64,000 nucleotides of DNA from Paenibacillus endoradicis (GCF_024721975.1 NZ_JANQBB010000001.1:682001-746000), one strand, 5' to 3'; numbered from the stretch's first letter, positions 52,111 to 61,378 are shown. The notes: a model not told the origin generated them from the letters alone. A program made the numbers and translations.

Positions 52111-52791
52111 ATGAGCGAATTACATTCTGCTCACAATCAATTGGAGCATTGTATAACGGCTGTAAAAGTTGATCGAAAGAACAATAAAGAATACATTCTG
52201 TCCGTCGAACATATCGAGGAACCAATTGTAGTGCACGAAGATATGTTCATTAAGTATCGATTAATGAAGGGTGAATGTTTAACTTCTTCATTAATTGCCG
52301 AGATTATAGAAGTGAATGGCAAATATATGGCATATATTAAAGCTATTCGTTATCTCGGTACAAAAGCTAGATCAAGTAGACAAATTGCAGATTATTTGAA
52401 AAGACATGAATTTAACGCTGAGCATATTTCGCATGCAATAGAACGTTTGCAAAGTGATGGCTATGTGAATGATGAGCAATATGCGATTGCTTTTGTACAA
52501 TCGAAAACTAGAATTCAAGGCAAAGGAAGAGTAAGAATTGCCCAGGATTTGAAAAATAGAGGTATTTCACAAAATGCTATCGATATGGCATTGTTACAGC
52601 TTGATGAGGAAGATGAGTTTGACGCTGCATGTCGCGAGGCAATGAAAAAACTTCGAAGTTTGTCGGGTGAAGATCGCGAAATAAGAAGAAAGTTGCAACT
52701 TTTTCTTCTACGCAAAGGATATACGAGTGGATTAATAAGAAAAGTCATGCATTTTGTAGAAAATGAGCGTAAAAGTAATATAGATGAGTAG
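52111..52791 (+). CDS. recX: Regulatory protein RecX
   Basis: A modulator of RecA filaments, 226 residues, all-helical with three-helix repeats. RSSRQIADYLKRHEFNAEHI, RLQSDGYVNDEQYAIAFV and RIAQDLKNRGISQNAIDMAL are the family repeats, and FLLRKGYTSGLIRKVM is the last one. The longer-than-E. coli size fits Bacillales RecX. ATG at 52111 is 11 nt from AGGAGG; a TTG at 52102 is too close to that site. It is separated from recA by a terminator and a special leader, so it may be controlled separately. Confidence 0.88.
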   Translation: MSELHSAHNQLEHCITAVKVDRKNNKEYILSVEHIEEPIVVHEDMFIKYRLMKGECLTSSLIAEIIEVNGKYMAYIKAIRYLGTKARSSRQIADYLKRHEFNAEHISHAIERLQSDGYVNDEQYAIAFVQSKTRIQGKGRVRIAQDLKNRGISQNAIDMALLQLDEEDEFDAACREAMKKLRSLSGEDREIRRKLQLFLLRKGYTSGLIRKVMHFVENERKSNIDE

Positions 52792-52807
52792 ATTAATAGG
52801 GAATTGC

Positions 52808-52837
52808 TTGACAATTGAATTTGTGAACAGATAAAAT
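52808..52837 (+). promoter_or_regulatory. Promoter of rny
   Basis: TTGACA (52808-52813), 18 bp, TAAAAT (52832-52837). A leader of about 155 nt follows. Confidence 0.65.
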
Positions 52838-52955
52838 GAAATAGTATTCCTTCAAATTTTGTTTCAATCTAACTTCCAAGAATTGATACAAAATGTTTAT
52901 TTATTCGTCAAATGACGTAATTGAGACGGTATGGAACCGGTTTAAAACACAATAA

Positions 52956-52996
52956 CATCCCAAGCAATGCCTTGGTGTATGCAACAAGGAGGTGAA
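52956..52996 (+). promoter_or_regulatory. Possible alternative-pairing site at the rny ribosome-binding site
   Basis: CCAAG pairs with CTTGG (hairpin with loop CAATGC), but CCTTG in the same place can instead pair with CAAGG that begins the AAGGAGG site. The two structures exclude each other. Confidence 0.35.
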
Positions 52997-53000
52997 CAAG

Positions 53001-54542
53001 ATGGATTATATTTATGTGATCTTGATTTGTATCCTTGTTGGCGCAATTTTCTTTGGGATTGGTTACAAGTTACGAAAGTCGATTGCTGAGGCTAAAATTT
53101 CTAGTGCAGAGCAAGCCGCAGTTCAAATCGTTGAACAAGCTAAAAAAGACGCGGAAGCTGTTAAAAAAGAAACGGTGTTAGAAGCAAAAGACGAAGTCCA
53201 TAAAGTGCGTACAGAGGCTGATAAGGACATTCGTGAGCGTCGTAACGAAACACAACGTTTAGAAAGAAGATTACTTCAAAAAGAAGAATCTCTTGATAAA
53301 AAGTTAGAAGCACTTGAACGCAAAGAAGAGACTGTAGCCAGCAAGGAGAAACGAATTGAGGAAACACAGGAACAGATCGATTCGCTTTACAAGCAACAGC
53401 TCAGTGAATTAGAACGTATTTCCAACTTAACGATGGAAGATGCAAAAGCAATTATTCTATCTAATGTTGAACAAGAGGTACGACATGAAACAGCACAAAT
53501 GATTAAGGATATTGAACAACAAGCCAAAGAAGAGGCAGATAAGAAAGCTCGTAATATCATTTCTCTTGCTATTCAACGTTGTGCTGCGGATCATGTCGCT
53601 GAAACGACAGTATCAGTAGTAACACTTCCGAATGAGGAAATGAAAGGGCGTATTATCGGTCGTGAGGGCCGTAATATCCGTGCTTTAGAAACATTGACTG
53701 GTATCGATCTAATTATTGACGATACACCGGAAGCGGTCATTTTGTCTGGCTTTGACCCTATCAGACGTGAAATTGCTCGCACATCACTTGAAAAACTTGT
53801 CGCTGATGGTCGTATCCATCCTGCTCGTATCGAAGAAATGGTCGAAAAATCTCGTAAAGAAATCGACGATCGTGTTCGCGAATATGGTGAACAAGCTACA
53901 TTTGAAGTTGGTGTACACGGTTTACACCCTGATTTGATCAAAATTCTTGGTCGCTTAAAATATCGTACAAGCTATGGTCAAAACGTATTGAAACATTCAA
54001 TGGAAGTCGCTTATTTAGCTGGCTTAATGGCTGCTGAATTAGGTGAAGACATTACTCTTGCGAAACGTTCTGGACTATTACATGATATCGGTAAAGCACT
54101 TGACCATGAAGTAGAAGGCTCACACGTTGAAATCGGTGTTGAGTTAGCTAAGAAATACAAAGAACATCCAGTAGTAATTAACAGTATTGCTTCGCATCAT
54201 GGTGATACAGAAGCAACTTCAGTAATTGCAATGTTAGTCGGCGCTGCTGATGCTTTATCAGCTGCAAGACCAGGTGCACGACGTGAAACGTTAGAAACGT
54301 ACATTAAACGTTTGGAAAAACTAGAAGATATTACTGAATCCTTTGAAGGTGTTGAGAAATCTTATGCCATTCAAGCTGGACGTGAAGTTCGCGTCATGGT
54401 ACAGCCTGAGAAGATTGATGACACAGAAGCATTCCGTCTTGCTCGCGATATAACGAAAAAAATCGAGAGTGAGCTAGACTATCCAGGACATATTAAAGTA
54501 ACGGTTATTCGTGAGACACGTGCCGTAGAATATGCAAAATAA
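53001..54542 (+). CDS. rny: Ribonuclease Y
   Basis: A membrane-anchored endoribonuclease that starts bulk mRNA decay in Firmicutes. The 513-residue protein has an N-terminal membrane anchor ([20 protein letters not shown]), a long charged coiled coil (about 30-190), a KH domain ([19 protein letters not shown] near 210) and an HD domain with [12 protein letters not shown] near 360 and [13 protein letters not shown] at 53001 is 8 nt from AAGGAGG; the GTG at 52992 overlaps that site. RicA (YmcA), which modulates RNase Y in B. subtilis, is encoded at 59735. Confidence 0.97.
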   Translation: MDYIYVILICILVGAIFFGIGYKLRKSIAEAKISSAEQAAVQIVEQAKKDAEAVKKETVLEAKDEVHKVRTEADKDIRERRNETQRLERRLLQKEESLDKKLEALERKEETVASKEKRIEETQEQIDSLYKQQLSELERISNLTMEDAKAIILSNVEQEVRHETAQMIKDIEQQAKEEADKKARNIISLAIQRCAADHVAETTVSVVTLPNEEMKGRIIGREGRNIRALETLTGIDLIIDDTPEAVILSGFDPIRREIARTSLEKLVADGRIHPARIEEMVEKSRKEIDDRVREYGEQATFEVGVHGLHPDLIKILGRLKYRTSYGQNVLKHSMEVAYLAGLMAAELGEDITLAKRSGLLHDIGKALDHEVEGSHVEIGVELAKKYKEHPVVINSIASHHGDTEATSVIAMLVGAADALSAARPGARRETLETYIKRLEKLEDITESFEGVEKSYAIQAGREVRVMVQPEKIDDTEAFRLARDITKKIESELDYPGHIKVTVIRETRAVEYAK

Positions 54543-54555
54543 CGATGAATTGTAA

Positions 54556-54592
54556 TAGAGAAGTGGCTGATTTCAGCCACTTCTCTATTTTT
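54556..54592 (+). terminator. Terminator after rny
   Basis: TAGAGAAGTGGCTGA and its perfect 15-base complement at 54573-54587 with a 2-nt loop, followed by TTTTTC. Confidence 0.88.
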
Positions 54593-54603
54593 CAGCTTAT
54601 AGT

Positions 54604-54686
54604 GAAAGTTCAAAAAAGTTGCTTCATATTTGATGCAGACTAAGCTTCAATAGCCTACTCATCGTTATCAATGTCTTTTTTTGAAC
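54604..54686 (-). repeat. Short copy of palindromic repeat family P
   Basis: Ends GTTCAAAAAAG and CTTTTTTTGAAC are inverted repeats. The right part read on the minus strand gives CATTGATAACGATGA, as in the left end of the main copies. Much of the interior is missing. Confidence 0.65.
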
Positions 54687-54700
54687 TAGCTAATTAAAAT

Positions 54701-54874
54701 GAAAGTTCAAAAAGCGGGCTTTCAGGACCGAGAAGATGGAGCGCTACTTGAGTAAGGCGGAAACGCAAGTGTACGTTATTAGTACACGCGTACCGGACTT
54801 GCCAAGTTCGATTCATCTTCGATGCCGTATATGCTACAACGCGACACATCGTCATCAAAGTCCGCTTTTTGCAC
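54701..54874 (-). repeat. Palindromic repeat family P copy in reverse orientation
   Basis: On the minus strand this reads GTGCAAAAAGCGGACTTTGA, ..., GCATCGAAGATGAA, ..., AAGTCCGGTACGCGTGTAC, ..., GCCCGCTTTTTGAACT, the same order as the tandem copies. It ends about 12 bp before the ymdB ribosome-binding site and is in frame with ymdB on the + strand. Confidence 0.8.
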
Positions 54875-54900
54875 TACTTCTATATAAAGGACGGTACACA

Positions 54901-55698
54901 ATGAAAGTTTTATTTATTGGTGATATAGTAGGCAGTGTAGGCAGAGAAGCAGTACGACAAGTATTACCAGCGCTTAGAGACAAGTACAATCCTCATATTA
55001 TTATTGCAAATGGTGAAAATGCAGCAGCAGGTAGAGGGATTACTCGCCCTATTGCAAATGATTTCTTTAATTGGGGAATTCATGGCATTACGATGGGTAA
55101 TCACACTTGGGATAATAAAAATATTTTTGAGTGGATTGATGATGAACCTCGAATCGTACGACCTGCCAACTTCTCAGAAGTAGCTCCAGGTAGAGGTATG
55201 GCTATTATAAATGTACATGGCAAAAAGCTTGCTATTATCAATATTCAAGGACGTACGTTCTTACCTCCGATCGATTGCCCGTTCCGTACAGCAGAAGCAT
55301 TGATTGAAGAAGCCAAACAAATTACGCCACATATCCTCGTTGATTTTCATGCAGAAGTAACATCTGAAAAAATTGCAATGGGATGGTACTTAGATGGTCA
55401 AGCTTCCATCGTCGTTGGTACGCACACTCATGTTCAAACGAACGATGATACAATCTTACCTCAAGGAACAGCATATTTAACTGATGTTGGTATGGTAGGA
55501 TCCAAAGAAGGGGTACTAGGTATGGAGAAGGAAGCTGTCTTGCATCGTTTCTTAACTCAAATGCCTACTCGCTTTGTGGTAGATGAGGGAAAGTGGCATC
55601 TTCACGGGATCATCGCTGAGCTAGATGATCAAACAGGTAGAGCTACAAAGATCGAGAAGATTCGCTTAACAGAAGAATCATGGCTACTTATGCAATAA
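54901..55698 (+). CDS. ymdB: YmdB family metallophosphoesterase
   Basis: A calcineurin-like phosphodiesterase, 265 residues, linked in B. subtilis to biofilm/motility decisions and 2',3'-cAMP hydrolysis. MKVLFIGDIVGSVGR at the start, IANGENAAAGRGIT, MGNHTWDNK near residue 63 and VGTHTHVQTND near 175 with the metal ligands are visible. ATG at 54901 is 9 nt from AAAGGA. The open frame continues 55 codons upstream, but only through a family P repeat, so the longer version is not a real N-terminus. rny-ymdB order is conserved. Confidence 0.93.
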   Translation: MKVLFIGDIVGSVGREAVRQVLPALRDKYNPHIIIANGENAAAGRGITRPIANDFFNWGIHGITMGNHTWDNKNIFEWIDDEPRIVRPANFSEVAPGRGMAIINVHGKKLAIINIQGRTFLPPIDCPFRTAEALIEEAKQITPHILVDFHAEVTSEKIAMGWYLDGQASIVVGTHTHVQTNDDTILPQGTAYLTDVGMVGSKEGVLGMEKEAVLHRFLTQMPTRFVVDEGKWHLHGIIAELDDQTGRATKIEKIRLTEESWLLMQ

Positions 55699-55709
55699 GT
55701 AGCTTTTTC
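55683..55709 (+). terminator. Terminator overlapping the ymdB stop
   Basis: GCTACTTAT pairs perfectly with ATAAGTAGC around GCA, followed by TTTTTC; the stop codon TAA is in the 3' arm. Confidence 0.75.
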
Positions 55710-55757
55710 TTCAAAATAAAAAGACTGAACATTTAGAATATTTAAAATACATTTTGA

Positions 55758-55782
55758 AGGAATTATTCGTCTTAACTCGAAT
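55758..55782 (+). promoter_or_regulatory. Sigma-H-like promoter of spoVS
   Basis: AGGAATT (55758-55764), 13 bp, CGAAT (55778-55782), fitting the sigma-H pattern AGGAWWT-N12-14-RGAAT except for C at the first base of the -10. spoVS is sigma-H dependent in B. subtilis. Confidence 0.55.
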
Positions 55783-55831
55783 AGTATTAGTAAAGTAGAG
55801 TCTATCAAACATTCTAGGGGAGGTACTTATC

Positions 55832-56092
55832 ATGGATGTATTAAAAGTATCAGCGAAATCTAATCCTAATTCAGTAGCAGGTGCACTTGCTGGTGTTTTA
55901 AGAGAACGTGGTGCAGCCGAGTTACAAGCGATTGGTGCTGGTGCGTTGAACCAAGCCGTAAAGGCTGTTGCTATTGCAAGAGGGTTTGTAGCTCCAAGTG
56001 GAGTAGACTTAATTTGCATACCTGCTTTTACAGATATTGTAATTGATGGTGAAGACCGTACCGCTATTAAACTAATTGTTGAGCCGAGATAG
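55832..56092 (+). CDS. spoVS: Stage V sporulation protein S
   Basis: A small (86-residue) Alba-like protein needed for normal sporulation beyond stage V. VLKVSAKSNPNSVAGALAG, GAAELQAIGAGALNQAVKA and DLICIPAFTDIVIDGEDRT (separate blocks) are nearly invariant in the family. The ATG follows AGGGGAGG by about 8 nt. A sigma-H-like promoter lies 50 bp upstream. A hairpin follows the gene. Confidence 0.97.
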   Translation: MDVLKVSAKSNPNSVAGALAGVLRERGAAELQAIGAGALNQAVKAVAIARGFVAPSGVDLICIPAFTDIVIDGEDRTAIKLIVEPR

Positions 56093-56139
56093 TCTGCTTC
56101 TAACGGTCCATACGAAAAATACTTATGAGCTATTATTGG

Positions 56140-56168
56140 ACCTGTTTACTACGTAAACAGGTTATTTG
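56140..56168 (+). terminator. Probable terminator after spoVS
   Basis: ACCTGTTTAC pairs perfectly with GTAAACAGGT around TAC; the tail TATTTGCT is a weak T-run. Confidence 0.55.
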
Positions 56169-56189
56169 CTATTATAGATGCAACAGCCA

Positions 56190-56276
56190 TATATGAAAAG
56201 TTTGGCATATGCTTACGAAGTAACTTTTCATAACCTAGAAGCTCAAGCAAGAAGTATATGTAAAGTTTTTAGGAGG
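56190..56276 (+). promoter_or_regulatory. Micro-ORF/hairpin/SD leader element before the M19 dipeptidase
   Basis: One full unit plus the 3' arm of a lost upstream one (TATGAAAAGTTT at 56192). ATG CTT ACG AAG TAA lies at 56209-56223, and AACTTTTCATA (56222-56232) pairs with TATGTAAAGTT (56257-56267) except for one base. TTTTAGGAGG follows. Confidence 0.68.
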
Positions 56277-56283
56277 GTGCGAT

Positions 56284-57219
56284 GTGAGGAAGATTGATTT
56301 TCATTGTGATGTGCTTAGTAAAATGTTGGTAGATCATACGATTGCGTTTGATGCTGATGACTTTTCAGCGAGAATAGATGTAACGTTGAACAGACTACTG
56401 AAATCAGACTATATGATCCAAGTATTCGCAATCTATATCCCATCTGAACGTAATAAAGATATTCTAACTATACTTAAATGTGTTGAAATATTTTATGAGA
56501 AAATAATAAGTCATCCTAATGTTATATTTGTTGATTCAGCAATTGATGTAGAAAGATGTAAGGCAACGAACAAAGTAGGCGCTATACTGTCGATAGAGGG
56601 AGTAGATGGCTTGCAAGGGCATGTATATCTAGCTTCTATTCTACATCGTCTTGGTGTGCGCTTTGCAGGTCTTACATGGAATGCTATGAATTGGGCAGCT
56701 GATGGTGTATTGGAGCCACAAGGATCGGGTCTTTCAAGTTTAGGTCATGATTTTGTTCGTAAATGTAATCAGTTGGGGATTACGATAGATGTTTCACATC
56801 TATCTGAGAAAAGTTTCTGGGATGTTTATCACACGAGTACTGAACCAATCATTGCATCGCATTCTAATGTTAGAGCAATATGTGATCATCCGCGTAATCT
56901 GACAGATGAACAAATAAAGGCAATTATTGAAAGGGACGGACTTATAGGGCTAACATTTGTTCCATGGTTTGTCATTGAAGAAGAGATGGCTACTATTGAC
57001 GATCTAATTCCACATATTGATCATATATTAAATCTCGGTGGTGAAAATCATATTATGTTTGGCTCTGATTTCGATGGAATTGATAAATATATAGATGGGC
57101 TAACGAATCCATCACATTTAGTTCATCTCGAAGAAATTCTTCATCAGCATTACGATCATGAATTAGTTGAGAAAATAATGTGGAGAAATGCATATCAATT
57201 TCTAATGAAGCAGTGGTAA
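56284..57219 (+). CDS. Membrane dipeptidase-like M19 peptidase
   Basis: A zinc dipeptidase of the renal-dipeptidase family, 311 residues, without a signal peptide and so probably cytoplasmic. IDFHCDVLSKM at residues 4-14 has the HxD metal pair, LSIEGVDGL the bridging Glu, and SHLSEKSFWDV, ASHSNVRAICDHPRNLTD carry His ligands; FGSDFDGID completes the site. GTG at 56284 is preceded by AGGAGGG at about 8 nt. It has one of the special leader elements. The substrate is unknown; related genes near spoVS suggest a role in sporulation, but this is only positional. Confidence 0.88.
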   Translation: MRKIDFHCDVLSKMLVDHTIAFDADDFSARIDVTLNRLLKSDYMIQVFAIYIPSERNKDILTILKCVEIFYEKIISHPNVIFVDSAIDVERCKATNKVGAILSIEGVDGLQGHVYLASILHRLGVRFAGLTWNAMNWAADGVLEPQGSGLSSLGHDFVRKCNQLGITIDVSHLSEKSFWDVYHTSTEPIIASHSNVRAICDHPRNLTDEQIKAIIERDGLIGLTFVPWFVIEEEMATIDDLIPHIDHILNLGGENHIMFGSDFDGIDKYIDGLTNPSHLVHLEEILHQHYDHELVEKIMWRNAYQFLMKQW

Positions 57220-57269
57220 ATAATTATTAACTATATATTTACAAATTTATAACAGATTCCTTCTATAGC

Positions 57270-57299
57270 TTGTTCCCTTAAAGCGATAAGTGTTATGAT
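57270..57299 (+). promoter_or_regulatory. Promoter upstream of pduL
   Basis: TTGTTC (57270-57275), 18 bp, TATGAT (57294-57299). Confidence 0.45.
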
Positions 57300-57383
57300 A
57301 AAGACATGCGATAATAGTCGTATGTCTTTCTTCATGTTTCAAACATGAGAGAGAAAAACATAATATTGGAGTGTGCAAGAGAA

Positions 57384-57956
57384 ATGGAAAAAAAAGTACC
57401 TGTAGGCGTATCAGCAAGACATATTCATCTATCCCAAGAACACGTAGAGGTGTTATTCGGTAAAGGTTATCAACTAACTGAGTTTAAGCCATTATCTCAA
57501 CCTGGACAATTTGCTGCGAATGAAACTGTAGCAGTAGTTGGAGCAAAAGGATCATTTCCAAAAGTAAGAATTTTAGGACCTGCTCGTAAAGCAACTCAAT
57601 TGGAAGTATCTCGTACAGATTCTTTCGCACTTGGAGTTAAAGCTCCATTACGTGAATCAGGAGATACTGCTGGTTCTGCAGGAATTACAATTCAAGGACC
57701 TGCTGGTGAAGTAACTATTGAAGAAGGCGTGATTATTGCAGCACGTCATATTCACTTCCATACATCAGATGCCGACAAATGGGGCATTGCTGACAAACAA
57801 AAATTACGTGTTCGCGTTGGTGGAGATCGTGGCGTTGTATTTGAAAACGTCATTGCTCGTGTATCACCAGACTTTGCACTAGATATGCATATTGATACAG
57901 ATGAAGCAAATGCAGCAGCTGTTAATAATGGCGATATTGCTGAGATTATTGACTAG
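57384..57956 (+). CDS. pduL: PduL-family phosphate acyltransferase
   Basis: Interconverts acyl-CoA and acyl phosphate (phosphotransacylase), 190 residues. VPVGVSARHIHLSQEHVEVLFG near the start, QPGQFAANETV, RILGPARKATQLEVSRTD and AARHIHFHTSDADKWG hold the two His-rich zinc sites of the family (each block separate). No microcompartment genes are nearby, so this is likely a housekeeping acetate-type enzyme. ATG at 57384 follows GGAGTG; ATG at 57345 has no ribosome-binding site but cannot be fully excluded. Confidence 0.9.
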   Translation: MEKKVPVGVSARHIHLSQEHVEVLFGKGYQLTEFKPLSQPGQFAANETVAVVGAKGSFPKVRILGPARKATQLEVSRTDSFALGVKAPLRESGDTAGSAGITIQGPAGEVTIEEGVIIAARHIHFHTSDADKWGIADKQKLRVRVGGDRGVVFENVIARVSPDFALDMHIDTDEANAAAVNNGDIAEIID

Positions 57957-58015
57957 TACTGGTCATACTTAAATAACGGACTCACTTTAACTGTACTAAA
58001 TTAATACTGACTTGC

Positions 58016-58058
58016 AAAAAGGCGTACAAATTGATCATCAATTTGTACGCCTTTTTTG
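58016..58058 (+). terminator. Terminator after pduL
   Basis: A near-perfect palindrome, AAAAAGGCGTACAAATTGAT with its complement, followed by TTTTTTG. Confidence 0.88.
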
Positions 58059-58161
58059 TTGAACAAACAAAATAGATTACTCCATCCTAAAGTGATATAA
58101 TTGTATAATTAAGGATATATATCCATTTATATTTCTGGTGCAGAAGAGGGAGTGATTGTTA

Positions 58162-59712
58162 ATGTCTAACGAACCGAAAGATTACTCGCAATATTTCAAC
58201 TTTTCTAATGCTAAACTCATCAGTGAAAAAGACGGTACACAAACCATTCGTATGAATGGACGTAATATTCAACTACATGCAGCTCCAATTTATACAGATG
58301 GAAAAAAACGAGGTAAAGAAGAAATTGAAGTTCATTATGACTTTTCCATTCCAGAAGAATTGCAGACAATAGGTATTGGTAGGCATTATCTCATTTATAC
58401 ATATGGATGCCAAATGAATGAACATGATACAGAAGTAATGAAGGGTATATTTGAGCAAATGGGGTATACTGCTACTGAAAGTCGCTCAGAAGCGGATGTA
58501 ATTCTACTTAATACATGTGCCATTCGAGAGAATGCAGAGGATAAAGTTTTCGGTGAACTTGGTCATTTGAAAACGTTAAAATCTAAAAATCCAAATCTAA
58601 TTTTAGGTGTCTGTGGCTGTATGTCGCAAGAAGAATCTGTTGTTAATCGTATATTACAAAAGCACTCATTTGTTGATCTCGTATTTGGCACTCATAATAT
58701 TCATCGCTTACCTCAATTATTGCAAGAAGCCTATTTCAGCAAAGAGTTAGTCGTAGAAGTATGGTCCAAAGAAGGCGATATAATAGAGAATATGCCTAAA
58801 AAACGAGATGGATTGCGAGCTTGGGTGAACATTATGTATGGATGTGATAAATTCTGTACGTATTGCATCGTACCATTTACAAGAGGCAAAGAACGTAGTA
58901 GGCGTCCGGAGGATGTTATAGCTGAAGTTCGTCAACTTGCTGCTGAAGGGTATAAGGAAGTTACGTTATTAGGACAAAATGTAAACGCTTATGGTAAAGA
59001 TTTTGACGATCTAGATTATCGTTTTGGCAACTTGATGGAGAATATAGCACTAATAGATATTCCAAGAATTCGATTTACTACTAGTCATCCGAGAGATTTT
59101 GATGATCATCTGATATCTGTTCTCTCCAAAGGTGGAAATCTCGTAGAGCATATTCATCTCCCAGTGCAATCCGGTAGTACCGCTATGTTGAAACGTATGA
59201 GCCGTAAATATAGTAGAGAACATTACTTAGCATTAGTCCACAAAATTAAACAAGCGATACCTAATGTCGTATTAACGACCGATATTATTGTTGGTTTCCC
59301 CGGTGAAACAGAAGAACAATTTCAAGATACATATTCACTAGTGAAAGAAGTAGGATTTGATTTCGCTTATAGTTTTATCTATTCTCCGAGAGTAGGAACT
59401 CCTGCTGCTGTAATGGAAGATAATGTTGCTATAGAAGTGAAAAAGCGTCGATTATATGAGTTGAATGAGCTATTGGGATTGATCTCACGGGAACGCCATG
59501 AGCAATTATTAGGACAAGAAATTGAAGTTTTAATCGAAGGTGTTAGTAAAAATAATGAAAATGTCTTGTCTGGTCGAACAAGATCGAATAAGCTAGTACA
59601 TATAGAAGGTCCTAAGGAATGGATTGGATCACTTCTTAATGCGAAAGTTACAGTAGCTCAAACGTATTATATTAAGGCAGAACCAATATTTGAATCGCAA
59701 TTAACACAATAA
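58162..59712 (+). CDS. miaB: tRNA-2-methylthio-N6-dimethylallyladenosine synthase MiaB
   Basis: A radical-SAM methylthiotransferase that modifies A37 of tRNAs, 516 residues with an N-terminal extension of about 75 residues usual in Bacillales. The MTTase domain has [29 protein letters not shown] and GVCGCMSQE with three Cys for one cluster. The radical SAM motif is [16 protein letters not shown] near 230, and a TRAM domain ends the protein. ATG at 58162 follows GAGGGAGTGA by 9 nt; TTG at 58156 is less likely. ricA starts 22 bp later, also the Bacillus order. Confidence 0.95.
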   Translation: MSNEPKDYSQYFNFSNAKLISEKDGTQTIRMNGRNIQLHAAPIYTDGKKRGKEEIEVHYDFSIPEELQTIGIGRHYLIYTYGCQMNEHDTEVMKGIFEQMGYTATESRSEADVILLNTCAIRENAEDKVFGELGHLKTLKSKNPNLILGVCGCMSQEESVVNRILQKHSFVDLVFGTHNIHRLPQLLQEAYFSKELVVEVWSKEGDIIENMPKKRDGLRAWVNIMYGCDKFCTYCIVPFTRGKERSRRPEDVIAEVRQLAAEGYKEVTLLGQNVNAYGKDFDDLDYRFGNLMENIALIDIPRIRFTTSHPRDFDDHLISVLSKGGNLVEHIHLPVQSGSTAMLKRMSRKYSREHYLALVHKIKQAIPNVVLTTDIIVGFPGETEEQFQDTYSLVKEVGFDFAYSFIYSPRVGTPAAVMEDNVAIEVKKRRLYELNELLGLISRERHEQLLGQEIEVLIEGVSKNNENVLSGRTRSNKLVHIEGPKEWIGSLLNAKVTVAQTYYIKAEPIFESQLTQ

Positions 59713-59734
59713 CCGATAGGAGAGAATTAACACA

Positions 59735-60244
59735 ATGATACTTGATAAACAGTTAGATGCTAAAATGTTCCAACATGGCGGAGATGCAGGCGGATCATGT
59801 AGCCATACAGGAATTAAGGCAGATATTCCGTCTCACACAATTACCGAATTACGTGTGAAAGAAGATATTCAAGCGAAGGCTAGAGAACTTGCAGATTTAT
59901 TAGCTCAATCTGAAGAGGTTACGCAATATCGTCAAGCAGAGGCAAAAATTCAGAACCACGAGCGTGTACAACAATTAATTACTACAGTTAAGAAAAAGCA
60001 AAAAGAAGCGGTTGCGTTTGAGTCGTTCAATAATTCAGAAATGGTCACGAAAATTGAAGCAGAAATAGCTAGTATACAAGATGAATTGGATGGCATACCA
60101 GTAGTGAATACATTCCAACAAAGCCAATCGGACATCAATTACTTGCTTCAACTTGTTATTTCTATTGTAAGAGATACATTAACGGACAAGATCAATATGG
60201 AAGATGCCAAACCAGCAGAAGATTCTGACGACTGCATGGATTAA
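59735..60244 (+). CDS. ricA: RicA (YmcA), YlbF/YmcA family regulator
   Basis: A 169-residue alpha-helical protein of the family that forms the RicAFT complex with YlbF and YaaT, promoting RNase Y maturation of mRNAs, sporulation and competence in B. subtilis. The helical core is at about 40-150 (KARELADLLAQSEEVTQYRQAE; FQQSQSDINYLLQLVISIV). A 35-residue N-terminal tail with SCSHTG and a C-terminal SDDCMD carry Cys 22 and Cys 167; the complex is known to hold Fe-S clusters, so these may be ligands. The ATG follows AGGAGAG. Confidence 0.85.
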   Translation: MILDKQLDAKMFQHGGDAGGSCSHTGIKADIPSHTITELRVKEDIQAKARELADLLAQSEEVTQYRQAEAKIQNHERVQQLITTVKKKQKEAVAFESFNNSEMVTKIEAEIASIQDELDGIPVVNTFQQSQSDINYLLQLVISIVRDTLTDKINMEDAKPAEDSDDCMD

Positions 60245-60258
60245 TATACATTAGATTC

Positions 60259-60306
60259 AAGCACATAAAGCGCTGACTTTAAAAGTCAACTTTATGTGCT
60301 TTTTTG
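60259..60306 (+). terminator. Terminator after ricA
   Basis: AAGCACATAAAG pairs with CTTTATGTGCTT, with inner TGACTTT/AAGTCA, then TTTTTTG. Confidence 0.85.
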
Positions 60307-60391
60307 TTGTAATGTAAACATTTTTTTCATCTGTTTGGGGGAACAATAGAAAAAGCATAAGCATATTTCACATTAGTGAGGAGGCGGTAGG

Positions 60392-61255
60392 ATGGATATT
60401 TTCAGTGAGGCAATCAATCGTGAGCAATATGAGAAATGCTATGATGAGAGTTTAAAGCTTTTTGGTATACCTGCAAATTCGTTCAATATTGAGACGACAT
60501 ATGGACAAACACATGTGTTGCAATTCGGAGATCCGAAGCTACCTCCACTAGTTCTTATTCATGGCTATGCAATGAGCTCTGCGATATGGTACCCCAATGT
60601 ACCTGCCTTTGCAAAGCAATATGCTGTATATGCGATTGATATAATCGGAGATATTGGAAAAAGCATCGCCAATCAAGTAATATTGCAATCGGAGCAAATC
60701 GTGGAATGGCTACATGAAGTGCTGGATCAATTAGAACTCGATAAAGTGTACTTAGCAGGACATTCTATTGGTGGTTATATTTCACTAAGGTATTCACTAA
60801 CACATCAGTCTCGAATTATTAAATTAGTCCTTTATGCCCCAGCTGCATCCTTTCATCGACTAAGCTTGAAGTTTTTTTATTATGCATTTCCTGGATTTCT
60901 GTTTCATACAGAAAAATGGATTGATCGAGCCTTTGGTTCACTATCCTCGCACAATAAACCCCTCAACGAGGTATTTCGTGAGCAACTTATTGCTGGATTT
61001 CAACATTCCATGCCGTTATTTCGTTTGTATCCTGTGAAAATAGACGAGGAGCAGTTTGCATCACTTAAGCTTCCAGTGTTAATTATGATCGGGGAAGAAG
61101 AGCTTCTATATCCTGCTGTTAAAGCGATGGATTATGCACGTAAGGTATTGCCACATGCACAGCTTCTTCTAGTTGCAGGAGCAAACCACTCCTTTATATT
61201 TGAGCAACCTAATGTCGTTAATAAAGCAACATTGACCTTTCTGGGCTACTCGTAG
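60392..61255 (+). CDS. Alpha/beta hydrolase
   Basis: An alpha/beta-hydrolase-fold enzyme, 287 residues; the substrate is unknown. LVLIHGYAMSSAIWYPNV holds the oxyanion loop (HGYA), AIDIIGDIGKS follows strand 5, and LAGHSIGGYISLRYSL near residue 125 has the nucleophile elbow GHSIGG. The acid and His lie in MIGEEELLYPA and GANHSFIFEQP. Only a single Asp/Glu choice remains unclear. The ATG follows GAGGAGGCGG. No membrane segment is seen. It stands alone between two terminators. Confidence 0.85.
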   Translation: MDIFSEAINREQYEKCYDESLKLFGIPANSFNIETTYGQTHVLQFGDPKLPPLVLIHGYAMSSAIWYPNVPAFAKQYAVYAIDIIGDIGKSIANQVILQSEQIVEWLHEVLDQLELDKVYLAGHSIGGYISLRYSLTHQSRIIKLVLYAPAASFHRLSLKFFYYAFPGFLFHTEKWIDRAFGSLSSHNKPLNEVFREQLIAGFQHSMPLFRLYPVKIDEEQFASLKLPVLIMIGEEELLYPAVKAMDYARKVLPHAQLLLVAGANHSFIFEQPNVVNKATLTFLGYS

Positions 61256-61378
61256 TATTTATGTGTAAAATGCACCATGAAAGAGGTAACGGGTTTACTT
61301 CCGTGGTCACAATTTTCATAACATAACAAGCAAATTCTACCTACTCAATAAAATTTAAGATCGTCCATATGTAATTTG

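Noticed and set aside
54736..54900. N-terminal extension of YmdB
   Set aside because: It is encoded by a reverse-orientation family P repeat; the conserved protein starts MKVLFIGD at 54901.
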